Shown piece by piece: positions 15,812 to 23,610 of a stretch of 39,097 nucleotides of DNA. This DNA comes from Scybalousia_A sp964626385 (GTDB lineage Bacteria; Bacteroidota; Bacteroidia; Bacteroidales; P3). The notes under the pieces were generated by a model that was not told where the DNA came from, did no database searches, and saw only the letters and a list, made by a program, of their open reading frames with translations. The stretch is from contig CAZVEO010000009.1 of the NCBI GenBank assembly GCA_964626385.1, positions 1 through 39,097 of the forward strand, written 5' to 3'. The stretch's first letter is position 1, and each line of letters starts with the position of its first letter. Position numbers and translations under genes: made by a program.

Positions 15812-15891
15812 GACACCCTGTGGGTGTTGTTTTTGAATAAAAATATTATATCGGCTTTGCTATTATAAGACACCCTGTTGGTGTTGTTTTT
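15768..15891 (+). repeat. 57-bp tandem duplication at the acyl-CoA reductase 3' end
   Basis: Unit 1 is 15768-15824 and unit 2 is 15825-15881, 53 of 57 bases identical, plus 10 bases of a third unit. Each unit contains a relative of the R2 motif (TATCGGCTTTGCCATTATA at 15792-15810, 16 of 19 bases like the inverted R2 at 33282) and the palindrome ACACCCTGTGGGTGT (15813-15827; one base changed at 15870-15884). Unit 1 carries the end and stop codon of the gene. The first palindrome plus following T-run may act as a terminator. Confidence 0.85.
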
Positions 15892-16010
15892 TACAAGAAA
15901 ACATTCAATAAAATATGTTATAAAATTACTTAATTTTTTTATTATTAAGTTGTTATGTGGTAGAAATAAATTTATTTTTGATATAAATTAATGAGTTTAA
16001 TTTATTTTTG

Positions 16011-16018
16011 TACTTTTG
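16011..16018 (+). promoter_or_regulatory. Promoter -7 box of the mrp cluster
   Basis: TACTTTTG, 44 bases before the mrp ATG. It fits the Bacteroidota -7 box. The -33 box is not clear in the A/T-rich DNA upstream. Confidence 0.5.
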
Positions 16019-16062
16019 CACACAATTTTTAGTGTAAAGGAAAATAAAGAAGAGTTAATAAT

Positions 16063-16887
16063 ATGAATCCATTTGAAGAAAAAAAGAAAAGACAGGAGAT
16101 GATAAATCAATCTATGTCTGGAATTAAACATATAATTGCCGTAGGCAGTGGTAAGGGTGGAGTAGGGAAAAGTACTGTTGCCTCCAATCTTGCTTTAATT
16201 TTAAGCAAAAAGGGGTTTAAAGTCGGGCTTGCTGATGCAGATGTTTATGGTCCTTCTTTGCCAACATTGTTTCACATAGACAAGGCGGAAATACTTGCTA
16301 CCAAAGATGGTGAAAGAGAAGTAATGATTCCTGTTGAAAAATATGGTGTTAAACTTATGAGTATAGGATTTTTAGTAGACTATACTGCTCCTTTGATGTG
16401 GAGAGGTCCTATGGCTTCCAATGCTTTAACCCAATTGCTTAGCGAAACTGCTTGGGGAGAGTTGGATTATCTTGTTTTGGATATGCCTCCGGGTACGGGA
16501 GATATACAATTAACTTTGGTTCAGCATTTTTCTCCTTCTGGTGCGGTATTTGTTTGTACTCCACAGCAACTTGCTGTTAGCGATGTGCGTAGAGCAATAA
16601 ATATGTTTGACAATGAGGAAATAAAAATTCCTATACTTGGTCTAATAGAAAATATGGCTTATTTTACTCCGGAGGAATTACCACAAAACAAATACTATAT
16701 TTTTGGTAAAGAGGGTGGACTAATGTTGTCTAAAGAATTAGGAGTGGATTTTTTGGGACAAATACCTATTTCTTGCAAAGTATCGGAGGCTAATGATAGT
16801 GGCACACCTATTGCTTTAAAAGAAAAAGGGGTAGAAATAGATGCCTTAAATCAGATAGCAGACAAAATTGTAGCAAAATTAAAATAG
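16063..16887 (+). CDS. mrp: Mrp/ApbC-type P-loop ATPase, short form
   Basis: Mrp/ApbC/NBP35 proteins are ATPases that carry or deliver iron-sulfur clusters in the cytoplasm. The 274 residues are only the ATPase domain: deviant Walker A GSGKGGVGKST (about 29-39), DADVYGPSLP, MWRGPMASNAL, LVLDMPPGTGD and IENMAYFTPEELPQNKYYIF. The N-terminal MIP18/DUF59 domain found in most Bacteroidota homologues (about 360 residues) is absent; the protein starts just upstream of the P-loop. The usual CxxC is also missing, as is common in this subgroup. The nifU-like gene follows after 28 bases, which supports a role in iron-sulfur assembly. Confidence 0.92.
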   Translation: MNPFEEKKKRQEMINQSMSGIKHIIAVGSGKGGVGKSTVASNLALILSKKGFKVGLADADVYGPSLPTLFHIDKAEILATKDGEREVMIPVEKYGVKLMSIGFLVDYTAPLMWRGPMASNALTQLLSETAWGELDYLVLDMPPGTGDIQLTLVQHFSPSGAVFVCTPQQLAVSDVRRAINMFDNEEIKIPILGLIENMAYFTPEELPQNKYYIFGKEGGLMLSKELGVDFLGQIPISCKVSEANDSGTPIALKEKGVEIDALNQIADKIVAKLK

Positions 16888-16915
16888 TAACTCACATTAA
16901 ACAAAAAGATAAATT

Positions 16916-17170
16916 ATGACCGCAGAAGAAAGAAAAGTTTTGGAAACAAAAGTAAAGAATGCAATAGAGCAAATAAGACCTTACTTGCAAGAAGATGGTG
17001 GAGATATAGCCTTTGTTTCTTTGACAGATGATAAGATTGTAAACGTTGAGTTGCAAGGACATTGTGGTTCTTGTCCTTATGCAATGATGACCTTGAAAGA
17101 GAATGTGGAATTGGCTATTAAGGACGCAATACCAGAAATAGTCTCCGTGGAGAATATCAAACCACTATAA
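16916..17170 (+). CDS. NifU-like C-terminal (Nfu) iron-sulfur scaffold
   Basis: Nfu domains hold a [4Fe-4S] cluster, usually shared between two subunits, and pass it to target proteins. The 84 residues form a complete single domain: IRPYLQEDGGDIAFV, then GHCGSCPYAMMTLKENVE with Cys50 and Cys53, and a C-terminal strand (VSVENI). It lies between mrp and the adenosyltransferase gene (10 bases downstream), so the three are likely one operon. It may be the client carrier of the Mrp ATPase next door; that pairing is inferred from position. Confidence 0.92.
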   Translation: MTAEERKVLETKVKNAIEQIRPYLQEDGGDIAFVSLTDDKIVNVELQGHCGSCPYAMMTLKENVELAIKDAIPEIVSVENIKPL

Positions 17171-17180
17171 TAAACAGCCT

Positions 17181-17720
17181 ATGGCAACATATACAAAAAA
17201 AGGTGATACGGGTACTACCTCTTTGGTAGGAGGTACACGAGTAAAAAAATACGACCTAAGAGTACAAGCTTACGGAGAGATAGATGCTTTGGTTAGTCTT
17301 ATGGGGTATATAGGTACGTTGTTGAAAAATGACGACTATGTGAACGCATTTATTGTTATACAAAATCGCTTGTTTGTTTGTGAGAGTATAGTAGCGTGTG
17401 AGAAAAAAGAAATTTTGGACACGATGGAGAAAATTTTGGACTCCGATATATCTTATTTGGAAAGAAAAATAGATACTATAGAGGAGGAATTGCCAAAATT
17501 AAAAGCCTTTATCATACCTTCTTCTTCTCAAACTGCTTGTCTTATACATATGGCTCGTACTTTGTGTAGAAAATGTGAGAGACTTTGTGTAGAGGTTGAT
17601 GATAAGTATGGACTTGAGGCTAATGTTTTAAAATATTTAAATCGGTTGTCTGATTACTTTTTTGTATTGGCTCGCAAAATAATGCAAGACAAACACAGAA
17701 ACGAACGCTATTGGAAATAA
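17181..17720 (+). CDS. PduO-type ATP:cob(I)alamin adenosyltransferase
   Basis: This enzyme transfers the adenosyl group of ATP to reduced cobalamin, making coenzyme B12. The 179 residues have the PduO/MMAB signatures: TKKGDTGTTSLVGG (ATP loop), RVQAYGEIDALVSLMG, and the C-terminal helix block with LCRKCERLC and LNRLSDYFFVLARKI. It is not of the CobA/BtuR fold. Lysine 5,6-aminomutase and methylmalonyl-CoA mutase both need its product, which fits the kdd gene further along the window. It is co-transcribed with mrp and the nifU-like gene by position. No B12 riboswitch is seen upstream. Confidence 0.93.
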   Translation: MATYTKKGDTGTTSLVGGTRVKKYDLRVQAYGEIDALVSLMGYIGTLLKNDDYVNAFIVIQNRLFVCESIVACEKKEILDTMEKILDSDISYLERKIDTIEEELPKLKAFIIPSSSQTACLIHMARTLCRKCERLCVEVDDKYGLEANVLKYLNRLSDYFFVLARKIMQDKHRNERYWK

Positions 17721-17781
17721 GTAGAATTTATTTTTTTTTAGATACTTTTTTTAATAAAATATATAAATAAAAACAAAGAAT

Positions 17782-18003
17782 ATGTATTGGAGTTTAGAAC
17801 TTGCATCTCATTTGGAAGATGCTCCTTGGCCGGCTACAAAAGAAGAACTTATAGACTATGCAATAAGAAGTGGTGCTCCGGCTGAGGTTGTTGAAAATCT
17901 TAGAGAAATAGAAGACGAGGGAGATGTTTATGATTGTATAGAGGATATTTGGCCAGATTATCCTACAAAGGAGGATTTCTTTTTTGATGATGAGGAATAT
18001 TAA
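17782..18003 (+). CDS. DUF2795 domain protein
   Basis: The 73-residue acidic protein matches the DUF2795 pattern: a segment LASHLEDAPWPATKEELIDYAIRSG, then PAEVVENLREIEDEGDVYDC and the IEDIWPDYPT end. The family is widespread and of unknown function. There is no signal peptide or membrane segment. The tail (KEDFFFDDEEY) is strongly acidic. It lies 61 bases after the adenosyltransferase gene. Confidence 0.88.
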   Translation: MYWSLELASHLEDAPWPATKEELIDYAIRSGAPAEVVENLREIEDEGDVYDCIEDIWPDYPTKEDFFFDDEEY

Positions 18004-18033
18004 AAATTAGTAATAAAAACTTTGTTTTTTTTT

Positions 18034-18852
18034 ATGACTTTGAATAAAGATAGCAAACCTATAGTTAGGATAGTAACACTTATCGTTTCTTACCTTATTG
18101 CCCTTATTGTTTCTGCTATATTGGGTGGACTTTATTATATTGGTACGGGTGAAATGATAGGTATTTTGATTATAGGAACTGTTGTAGCGTTTGGTGTTTC
18201 TATAGTTGTATATCACAAATTGTTTGATAATGTTTTTGTGGACAAAACATTGTTTTCAAAGACCAAATATTGGTGGTTTTTGATAGCATTTGTTATGCTT
18301 TTTGTATCATTGCCTTTGGTAGACTTCTTTTCAAACGGAGAACCTGATATAACCTTGTTAAATATATGTCAAAACCCAACTCCCTTGAAAGTTGTGGCTA
18401 TAGTGATTGGGGTGGCTGTTTTGCCTGCTGTGTTTGAAGAATGGTTTTTTAGAGGAATATTACAAAGGGAGGTAAGTAAATTGGTACATAATGATTATCT
18501 TGCCATAATTATAACATCAATAATTTTTTCTTTGATTCATTTTGATATGGCTAATTTTGTATCAAGGTTTATATTAGGCTTGTTGTTGGGCTTGCTTTTC
18601 TTTTATTCAAAAAGTTTATGGGTAAATATTTTAGTTCATTTTCTCAACAATTTCTTTGCTGTATTATGGTTGTTTTCTGTGGATGAAAAGAATATGGCTG
18701 AGTTATATGAACCTTATAATATTCATTGGTCAATAACTCTATTATCGGCTTTAGTTTTTATTGTATTTATCTTATTATCCGAACGATATAGACGAAAAAC
18801 TCTATATAAAGAAAGAGTGGAAAACATAGAAAAAGAAAATAATCTTGTCTAA
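18034..18852 (+). CDS. CPBP-family intramembrane metalloprotease
   Basis: The Rce1/CPBP family has several membrane helices and cleaves or processes membrane-bound substrates. The 272-residue protein shows six to eight hydrophobic segments and the three motifs of the family: EEWFFRGILQ (paired glutamates and Arg), SLIHFDMANF (His) and NILVHFLNN (His and Asn). The ATG at 18034 is preferred; an in-frame TTG at 18022 would only add Phe residues encoded by a T-run. It follows the DUF2795 gene closely. The substrate is unknown. Confidence 0.9.
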   Translation: MTLNKDSKPIVRIVTLIVSYLIALIVSAILGGLYYIGTGEMIGILIIGTVVAFGVSIVVYHKLFDNVFVDKTLFSKTKYWWFLIAFVMLFVSLPLVDFFSNGEPDITLLNICQNPTPLKVVAIVIGVAVLPAVFEEWFFRGILQREVSKLVHNDYLAIIITSIIFSLIHFDMANFVSRFILGLLLGLLFFYSKSLWVNILVHFLNNFFAVLWLFSVDEKNMAELYEPYNIHWSITLLSALVFIVFILLSERYRRKTLYKERVENIEKENNLV

Positions 18853-18856
18853 ATTA

Positions 18857-18886
18857 TTGACAGATAATAAAAAATTACTAATTTTG
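18857..18886 (+). promoter_or_regulatory. rpsO promoter
   Basis: TTG (18857-18859), 19 bases, TAATTTTG (18879-18886). The leader is about 80 bases and can form a weak stem between ATAAGGG (about 18909) and TCCTTTAT (about 18939). Confidence 0.65.
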
Positions 18887-18974
18887 CAAACTGAAAGTTA
18901 AGAAATGGGATAAGGGTTGGATAAAAAAATTTACCGTTGTCCTTTATGGTTAAACTAAAAAAGAGAATAAAAAA

Positions 18975-19244
18975 ATGTATTTAACAAGCGAGAAAAAGCA
19001 AGAGATTTTTGCTCAGTATGGAAAGAATGCACAAGATACAGGTAGTGCAGAGGGTCAAATAGCATTATTTACCTTTCGTATCAAACATTTGACAGAGTAT
19101 TGCAAAGAGCACAAAAACGACAAATTTACAAATCGTGCCTTAGTTCTTTTAGTTGGTAAGCGTAGGAAAATGCTTGACTATCTTAAAAAGAAAGATATAG
19201 AGAGATATCGTGCTATAATCAAGGCCTTAGGTTTGAGAAAATAA
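18975..19244 (+). CDS. rpsO: 30S ribosomal protein S15
   Basis: S15 binds 16S rRNA early in assembly of the small subunit and contacts the large subunit. The 89 residues are the normal length, with DTGSAEGQIALFTFRIKHLT, NDKFTNRALVLLVGKRRKML and the final LRK. It precedes pnp, the same order as in many bacteria. A perfect terminator (19282-19321) lies between them, so most transcripts should stop before pnp. In other bacteria S15 represses its own messenger; the ~80-base leader leaves room for that, but no known structure was recognised. Confidence 0.97.
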   Translation: MYLTSEKKQEIFAQYGKNAQDTGSAEGQIALFTFRIKHLTEYCKEHKNDKFTNRALVLLVGKRRKMLDYLKKKDIERYRAIIKALGLRK

Positions 19245-19281
19245 TAATGAGGATAATAAATAAAAAATAAAAAATTCTTAC

Positions 19282-19321
19282 GGCAAATATGACTTAAAAT
19301 CTGTGTCATATTTGCCTTTTT
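19282..19321 (+). terminator. rpsO terminator
   Basis: GGCAAATATGAC (19282-19293) pairs perfectly with GTCATATTTGCC (19305-19316), followed by TTTTT. A strong intrinsic terminator 37 bases after the rpsO stop. Confidence 0.9.
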
Positions 19322-19411
19322 GATGTTTTATGATTTACTTATTTTGAAGCTACAGGCTTAACTTTTTTGATTTATTTATCAAATAGAAGAGATGTTTTGG
19401 ATGTTATTTTG

Positions 19412-19443
19412 TTTTCTATGAGCAGGGCTTCACTCATAGAAAA
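19412..19443 (+). other. Hairpin in the pnp 5' leader
   Basis: TTTTCTATGAG (19412-19422) pairs perfectly with CTCATAGAAAA (19433-19443) around a 10-base loop, 30 bases before the pnp ATG. There is no U-tract on the pnp side, so it is more likely an RNA-level control or processing element than a terminator. Confidence 0.65.
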
Positions 19444-19473
19444 AGATGTATTTTTAATTTCATTTATTTTAAG

Positions 19474-21717
19474 ATGATAGGAATAAAGAAGATTTTTAAC
19501 TTGTTGGACGGAAGACAAATAGAAATAGAAACCGGCAAGTTGGCTAAGCAGGCAGATGGTTCTGCAGTTGTAAAGATGGGTAATACCATGATTTTAGCAA
19601 CAGTTTGTGCAAAAAAAGAGGCAGGTGCAGATGTTGATTTTATGCCTTTGAGTGTGGACTATCAAGAAAAATTTGCTGCTATGGGTAAATTTCCAGGAGG
19701 TTTCTTTAAAAGAGAGTCTCGCCCTTCGGAATACGAAATTTTGATTTCTCGTTTGGTAGATAGAGCTTTGCGTCCTTTGTTTCCAGAGAATTATCATGCA
19801 GAGGTACAAGTACAAATAACTCTTATTTCGGGTGATGAAAACAATCCGCCTGATGCTCTAGCTGCTTTGGCAGGAGCGGCTGCTTTGGCTTGTAGTGATA
19901 TTCCTTTTAATGGACCGGTTTCTGAGTGTAGAGTGGCTTTGATAGACGGAGAGTTTAAGATAAATCCAGATTATAATGAGCAAGAAAGAGCAGAACTTGA
20001 CCTTATTGTTGCTGCTACAAAGGACAATATTATGATGGTAGAGGGCGAGATGAAAGAGGTTTCGGAGGAAATTATGTTGGAAGCTCTTAAAACAGCCCAT
20101 GAGACTATCAAAATACATTGTCAAGCCTTAGAAGAATTGACTCAAATGGTTGGCAAAACTATTAAAAGAGAGTATTGCCACGAAGAGGATGATGAGCAAA
20201 TCAAAGAACAAATGCATAAGGCTTGTTATCAAAAATGTTATGACCTTGCAAAAGAAGGTATAAAATCTAAGCATGAAAGAGGAGAAAGATTTGAGGCTAT
20301 TAAAGATGAATTTTTCTCTACATTGACAGACGAATATAAAGAAGAGCATGCCGTAATGCTCAATCGTTACTATAAGAACATAGAAAAAGAGGCTATGAGA
20401 AATATGGTCTTAAACGAAAGAGTGCGTTTAGACGGCAGACATCTTGAAGAGATAAGACCTATTTGGGCAGAGGTTGATTATTTGCCTTCTGTTCATGGTT
20501 CTGCTATTTTTACAAGAGGAGAAACTCAGTCGCTTTCTACTTGTACGCTTGGTACCAAATTAGACGAGCAAACCATAGATGGAGCAATGATAGAAGGAGC
20601 AAATCGTTTTATATTGCATTATAATTTTCCGGGCTTTGCTACGGGGGAGGTTAAAGGTAACAAATCCACCTCCCGTAGAGAAATTGGACATGGCAATTTG
20701 GCCATGAGAGCTTTGAAACAAGTACTGCCAACAGAGGAAGAGTGTCCTTATACTATACGTTTGGTAAGTGATATATTGGAATCTAATGGTTCGTCTTCTA
20801 TGGCAACTGTTTGTGCTGGTTGTTTGGCATTGATGGATGCTGGAGTGCCTATTACCAAACCTGTTTCAGGTATAGCAATGGGACTAATAGAAAAAGATGG
20901 TAAATGGGCTGTGCTTAGCGATATACTTGGAGATGAAGACCATTTGGGAGATATGGACTTTAAGGTTACTGGTACAAGGGATGGTATAACCGCTTGTCAA
21001 ATGGATATAAAATGTGATGGGCTTTCATACGATATACTTGCTCAAGCCTTAGCACAAGCAAAAAGAGGTAGGGAACATATTTTGAATATTATCACAGAAA
21101 CAATGCCAGCACCAAGGGAAGATTATAAGCCTTTTGTTCCGAGAATAGTTGCTTTGCAAGTACCTAAGGAATTTATTGGTGCAATCATAGGACCACAAGG
21201 CAAGATTATTCAAGAAATGCAAAGAGAAACCAACACAACCATAACAATAGAGGAAGTTGGTGAATTTGGCAATGTACAAGTATGCTCTGCAGACAAAGAA
21301 GGTTTAACAAAAGCACTCGCTAAGATAAGAGCTATAGTAGCAGTGCCTGAAGTTGGAGAAGTTTATGATGCAACTGTTAAGAGTATAATGCCTTATGGAG
21401 CTTTTGTTGAATTTATGCCGGGCAAGGAAGGTTTGTTACATGTTACAGAATTGGATTGGAAACGTATAGAAAATGTTGAGGATGTTTTGAAAGAGGGGGA
21501 TGAAATAAGAGTAAAACTTATAGGAATAGATAAACAAACTGGTAAGTTTAAATTATCTCATAAGGTGCTTATTCCAAAACCAGAAGGATATGTTGAACCT
21601 AAACCGCAAAAACAACATTCTCCTTCTGCACCAAAAAACAATGGTCAACATTTTGATAAAAAACCAAACCACCATCAAAACAATAACAATCTAAGGAGAA
21701 ATTCCGATAGATACTAA
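19474..21717 (+). CDS. pnp: Polynucleotide phosphorylase
   Basis: PNPase degrades RNA from the 3' end using phosphate, as a trimer. The 747 residues contain two RNase PH domains (about 10-230 and 325-555) joined by a helical linker, a KH domain with IIGPQGKII, an S1 domain (VGEVYDATVKSIMPYGAFVE to LSHK), and a low-complexity Lys/His/Asn tail after about 705 that could help bind RNA. The ATG is placed so that the protein starts with IFNLLDGRQIEIETGKLAKQ, matching other Bacteroidota. The leader between the rpsO terminator and the gene contains an 11-bp hairpin, reminiscent of the pnp autoregulation site known in E. coli. Confidence 0.97.
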   Translation: MIGIKKIFNLLDGRQIEIETGKLAKQADGSAVVKMGNTMILATVCAKKEAGADVDFMPLSVDYQEKFAAMGKFPGGFFKRESRPSEYEILISRLVDRALRPLFPENYHAEVQVQITLISGDENNPPDALAALAGAAALACSDIPFNGPVSECRVALIDGEFKINPDYNEQERAELDLIVAATKDNIMMVEGEMKEVSEEIMLEALKTAHETIKIHCQALEELTQMVGKTIKREYCHEEDDEQIKEQMHKACYQKCYDLAKEGIKSKHERGERFEAIKDEFFSTLTDEYKEEHAVMLNRYYKNIEKEAMRNMVLNERVRLDGRHLEEIRPIWAEVDYLPSVHGSAIFTRGETQSLSTCTLGTKLDEQTIDGAMIEGANRFILHYNFPGFATGEVKGNKSTSRREIGHGNLAMRALKQVLPTEEECPYTIRLVSDILESNGSSSMATVCAGCLALMDAGVPITKPVSGIAMGLIEKDGKWAVLSDILGDEDHLGDMDFKVTGTRDGITACQMDIKCDGLSYDILAQALAQAKRGREHILNIITETMPAPREDYKPFVPRIVALQVPKEFIGAIIGPQGKIIQEMQRETNTTITIEEVGEFGNVQVCSADKEGLTKALAKIRAIVAVPEVGEVYDATVKSIMPYGAFVEFMPGKEGLLHVTELDWKRIENVEDVLKEGDEIRVKLIGIDKQTGKFKLSHKVLIPKPEGYVEPKPQKQHSPSAPKNNGQHFDKKPNHHQNNNNLRRNSDRY

Positions 21718-21737
21718 AAAAATCTAATTCTATAATC

Positions 21738-21783
21738 AAAAAGTTATGATAGGTCATAAGAAACTTATCATAACTTTTTTTTA
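21738..21783 (+). terminator. pnp terminator
   Basis: AAAAAGTTATGATA (21738-21751) pairs with TATCATAACTTTTT (21766-21779) and is followed by more T. A clear intrinsic terminator. Confidence 0.9.
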
Positions 21784-21950
21784 ATCTTGTAATAGATTAT
21801 CATAGGTTGTGAAATAACTTATTACGCTCATTATGGGAGTATGACTATTTACTATAGACGCAAAACATATTACAAAAAAAGTAATGTTGTGCTATTTTTA
21901 ACTTGTGTTATCCTGTTATAAATACACATTAACATCTTGTAAAAAAAAAC
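21784..21950. other. Gene-free A/T-rich stretch
   Basis: No gene is seen. It contains fragments like the repeat islands (ATCATAGGTTGTG near 21799; AGACGCAAAAC near 21857, compare 168-195), suggesting a decayed island remnant, but nothing intact. Confidence 0.45.
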
Positions 21951-22004
21951 AAAAAAATATTAATTTTTATTTCTTGTATTAAAAATTATCATACCTTTGT
22001 AAAA
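21951..22004 (+). repeat. Promoter-bearing direct repeat, upstream copy (CoiA-like gene)
   Basis: This ~54-base segment matches 23167-23220 at 48 positions. It contains the -7 box TACCTTTG (21992-21999), 29 bases before the CoiA-like ATG. The trxA copy has exactly the same box-to-start distance. Confidence 0.85.
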
Positions 22005-22027
22005 TACTAATACTTAAACTATTTACT

Positions 22028-23149
22028 ATGGAAAAGAAAATGAGTTTTAAACATCAAAAATTGTTATTGTCTTATGCCTTAGATAAAAATAGTGATTTAG
22101 TGCATATAGATAGTGTTGTAAATGGTAAAAAATGTGAATGTTTTTGTCCTTCGTGTAAAGAACCACTGATTGCAAAAAATGGTGGTAAGAAGAAGATACA
22201 TCACTTTGCTCATATTTCTGGTATTGATTGTGTGACAGCTTATGAAACAATGTTGCATTTGCTTGCAAAAGAGAAAATAAGAAAAGCTTTTTTAGAAAAA
22301 TCAGAGTTTATTATAAATTTTGAATATAAATCACATTGTAACAAAGAAAAAAGTTGCGAACATCTTATACAACAACAGGAATGTTCCTTAGAAGAAAGAC
22401 ATAAATATAATCTCAAAAAGTACTATGATTGTTGCGAGCAAGAACTTCCTTACGATAATGTAAAAAAACGCTCGGATTTAAAAATATTTTCTTCTAAACA
22501 ACATAAAAGAGAACCTATATATATTGAATTTTGCGTAACCCACCCAAGTGATACAGAAAAACTTCATAGTGGAAATAAGATAATTGAAATTTATATTGAA
22601 AATGAAAATGATATAAATAACATAATTAAGAATGGTTTTATAGAAGATATAAGGCAATATAATGTATACTATAGCGAAGGTTTGCCAAAACAACAAGTAC
22701 AGTTCTATGGATTTAAAAATAGTGATTATGAAAATAATACAATAAGCCAAGATATTGAATTTTTTAGATTTGTATTGTACCAATCTGGTAAAATGAGGTG
22801 CTATAAAGATTCTCATAAATGCAATGAAAGCCCTCGCACGTACGATTATTCTTTGTTTGAGATGTATTTTTATACAGAAGTTAATTTTGAAATACTTGAA
22901 TACGCTAAATACTTAGCATTTGACAGGTATAAAATATTAAATTGTAAACTTTGTAAAAATTGTGTACGACATTATACAAAAGGAATTTTAATGTGTAAGT
23001 TATATAAATTTTTAAACATATCTTTAACTGAAAAATTAGATACTGCAAGAGCAAAAACTTGTACCTGTTTTGAATTTAATAATTCTGAAAGAACAGAAGT
23101 AAAGGAACAAGGTCGTTTTGTTCACTTTAAGATTTTAAAAGAAAAATAG
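22028..23149 (+). CDS. CoiA-like nuclease-family protein
   Basis: The 373 residues begin with a CoiA-type N-terminal zinc ribbon: Cys36, Cys38, Cys40 and Cys43, then Lys-rich KKKIHHFAHISG with His58, His59 and His62. A PD-(D/E)xK-like core follows, with Asp150 in KKRSDLKIF and Glu167 in IYIEFCVTH. The C-terminal third has a second cysteine cluster (Cys306, 309, 312, 323, 345, 347), perhaps another zinc site. CoiA was first named for competence in Gram-positive bacteria; relatives are widespread and mostly unstudied. Codon use is very A/T-rich. The gene plus its promoter lie between two direct repeats, upstream of trxA, which suggests a recent insertion or promoter duplication. Function here is unknown. 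Confidence 0.75.
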   Translation: MEKKMSFKHQKLLLSYALDKNSDLVHIDSVVNGKKCECFCPSCKEPLIAKNGGKKKIHHFAHISGIDCVTAYETMLHLLAKEKIRKAFLEKSEFIINFEYKSHCNKEKSCEHLIQQQECSLEERHKYNLKKYYDCCEQELPYDNVKKRSDLKIFSSKQHKREPIYIEFCVTHPSDTEKLHSGNKIIEIYIENENDINNIIKNGFIEDIRQYNVYYSEGLPKQQVQFYGFKNSDYENNTISQDIEFFRFVLYQSGKMRCYKDSHKCNESPRTYDYSLFEMYFYTEVNFEILEYAKYLAFDRYKILNCKLCKNCVRHYTKGILMCKLYKFLNISLTEKLDTARAKTCTCFEFNNSERTEVKEQGRFVHFKILKEK

Positions 23150-23166
23150 TTATAGTCATATAGAAT

Positions 23167-23220
23167 AAAAAAATATTGATTTTTGTTTATTGTATTAAAA
23201 TTTATCATATCTTTGCAAAA
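23167..23220 (+). repeat. Promoter-bearing direct repeat, downstream copy (trxA)
   Basis: Partner of 21951-22004, 1216 bases away. It carries TATCTTTG (23208-23215), 29 bases before the trxA ATG, and begins 17 bases after the CoiA-like stop codon. Confidence 0.85.
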
Positions 23221-23243
23221 ATAATAAAAAGGAGTAAAGTATT

Positions 23244-23558
23244 ATGGCAAAAGAAATAACAGATGCAACTTTAGAGCAGTTGCTTAGTACAGACAGACTT
23301 GTAGTAGTAGATTGTGGAGCAACATGGTGTGGTCCTTGTCAACATATAGCACCTATCATAGACGAGTTGGCAAACGAGTATGAAGGCAAGGCAGAGATTG
23401 TTAAATGCGATGTTGATGAAAACACCGAATTAACCTCCAAATATGGTATAAGAAATGTTCCTACTGTTTTGTTTATCAAAAACGGAGAATTGTTGGATAG
23501 ATTGGTTGGTGCTCAATCAAAATCTACATACGTTGAAAAAATAGACAAGTATCTGTAA
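23244..23558 (+). CDS. trxA: Thioredoxin
   Basis: Thioredoxin reduces disulfides in cytoplasmic proteins. The 104 residues have the active site WCGPC (Cys29 and Cys32) and the cis-proline Pro73 in NVPTVLF. Upstream of the active site the sequence is DCGATWCGPC where DFWATWCGPC is usual, giving an extra Cys24 and no first Trp. There is no signal peptide, so it is cytoplasmic. The start is preceded by AAAGGAG, one of the few good Shine-Dalgarno sequences in the window, in keeping with high expression. It is followed after 52 bases by the DUF58 gene. Confidence 0.95.
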   Translation: MAKEITDATLEQLLSTDRLVVVDCGATWCGPCQHIAPIIDELANEYEGKAEIVKCDVDENTELTSKYGIRNVPTVLFIKNGELLDRLVGAQSKSTYVEKIDKYL

Positions 23559-23610
23559 GCACATTTTTTTTAGTGTGAAAAAAATTAAACTCTATTCTTT
23601 ATAAAGAGGA

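Noticed and set aside
15643..15873. 76-residue minus-strand ORF with two similar blocks
   Set aside because: The repetition comes from the 57-bp tandem duplication read on the other strand.
18022..18033. TTG start four codons upstream of the CPBP protease ATG
   Set aside because: It would only add Phe residues from a T-run; the ATG at 18034 is the better start.
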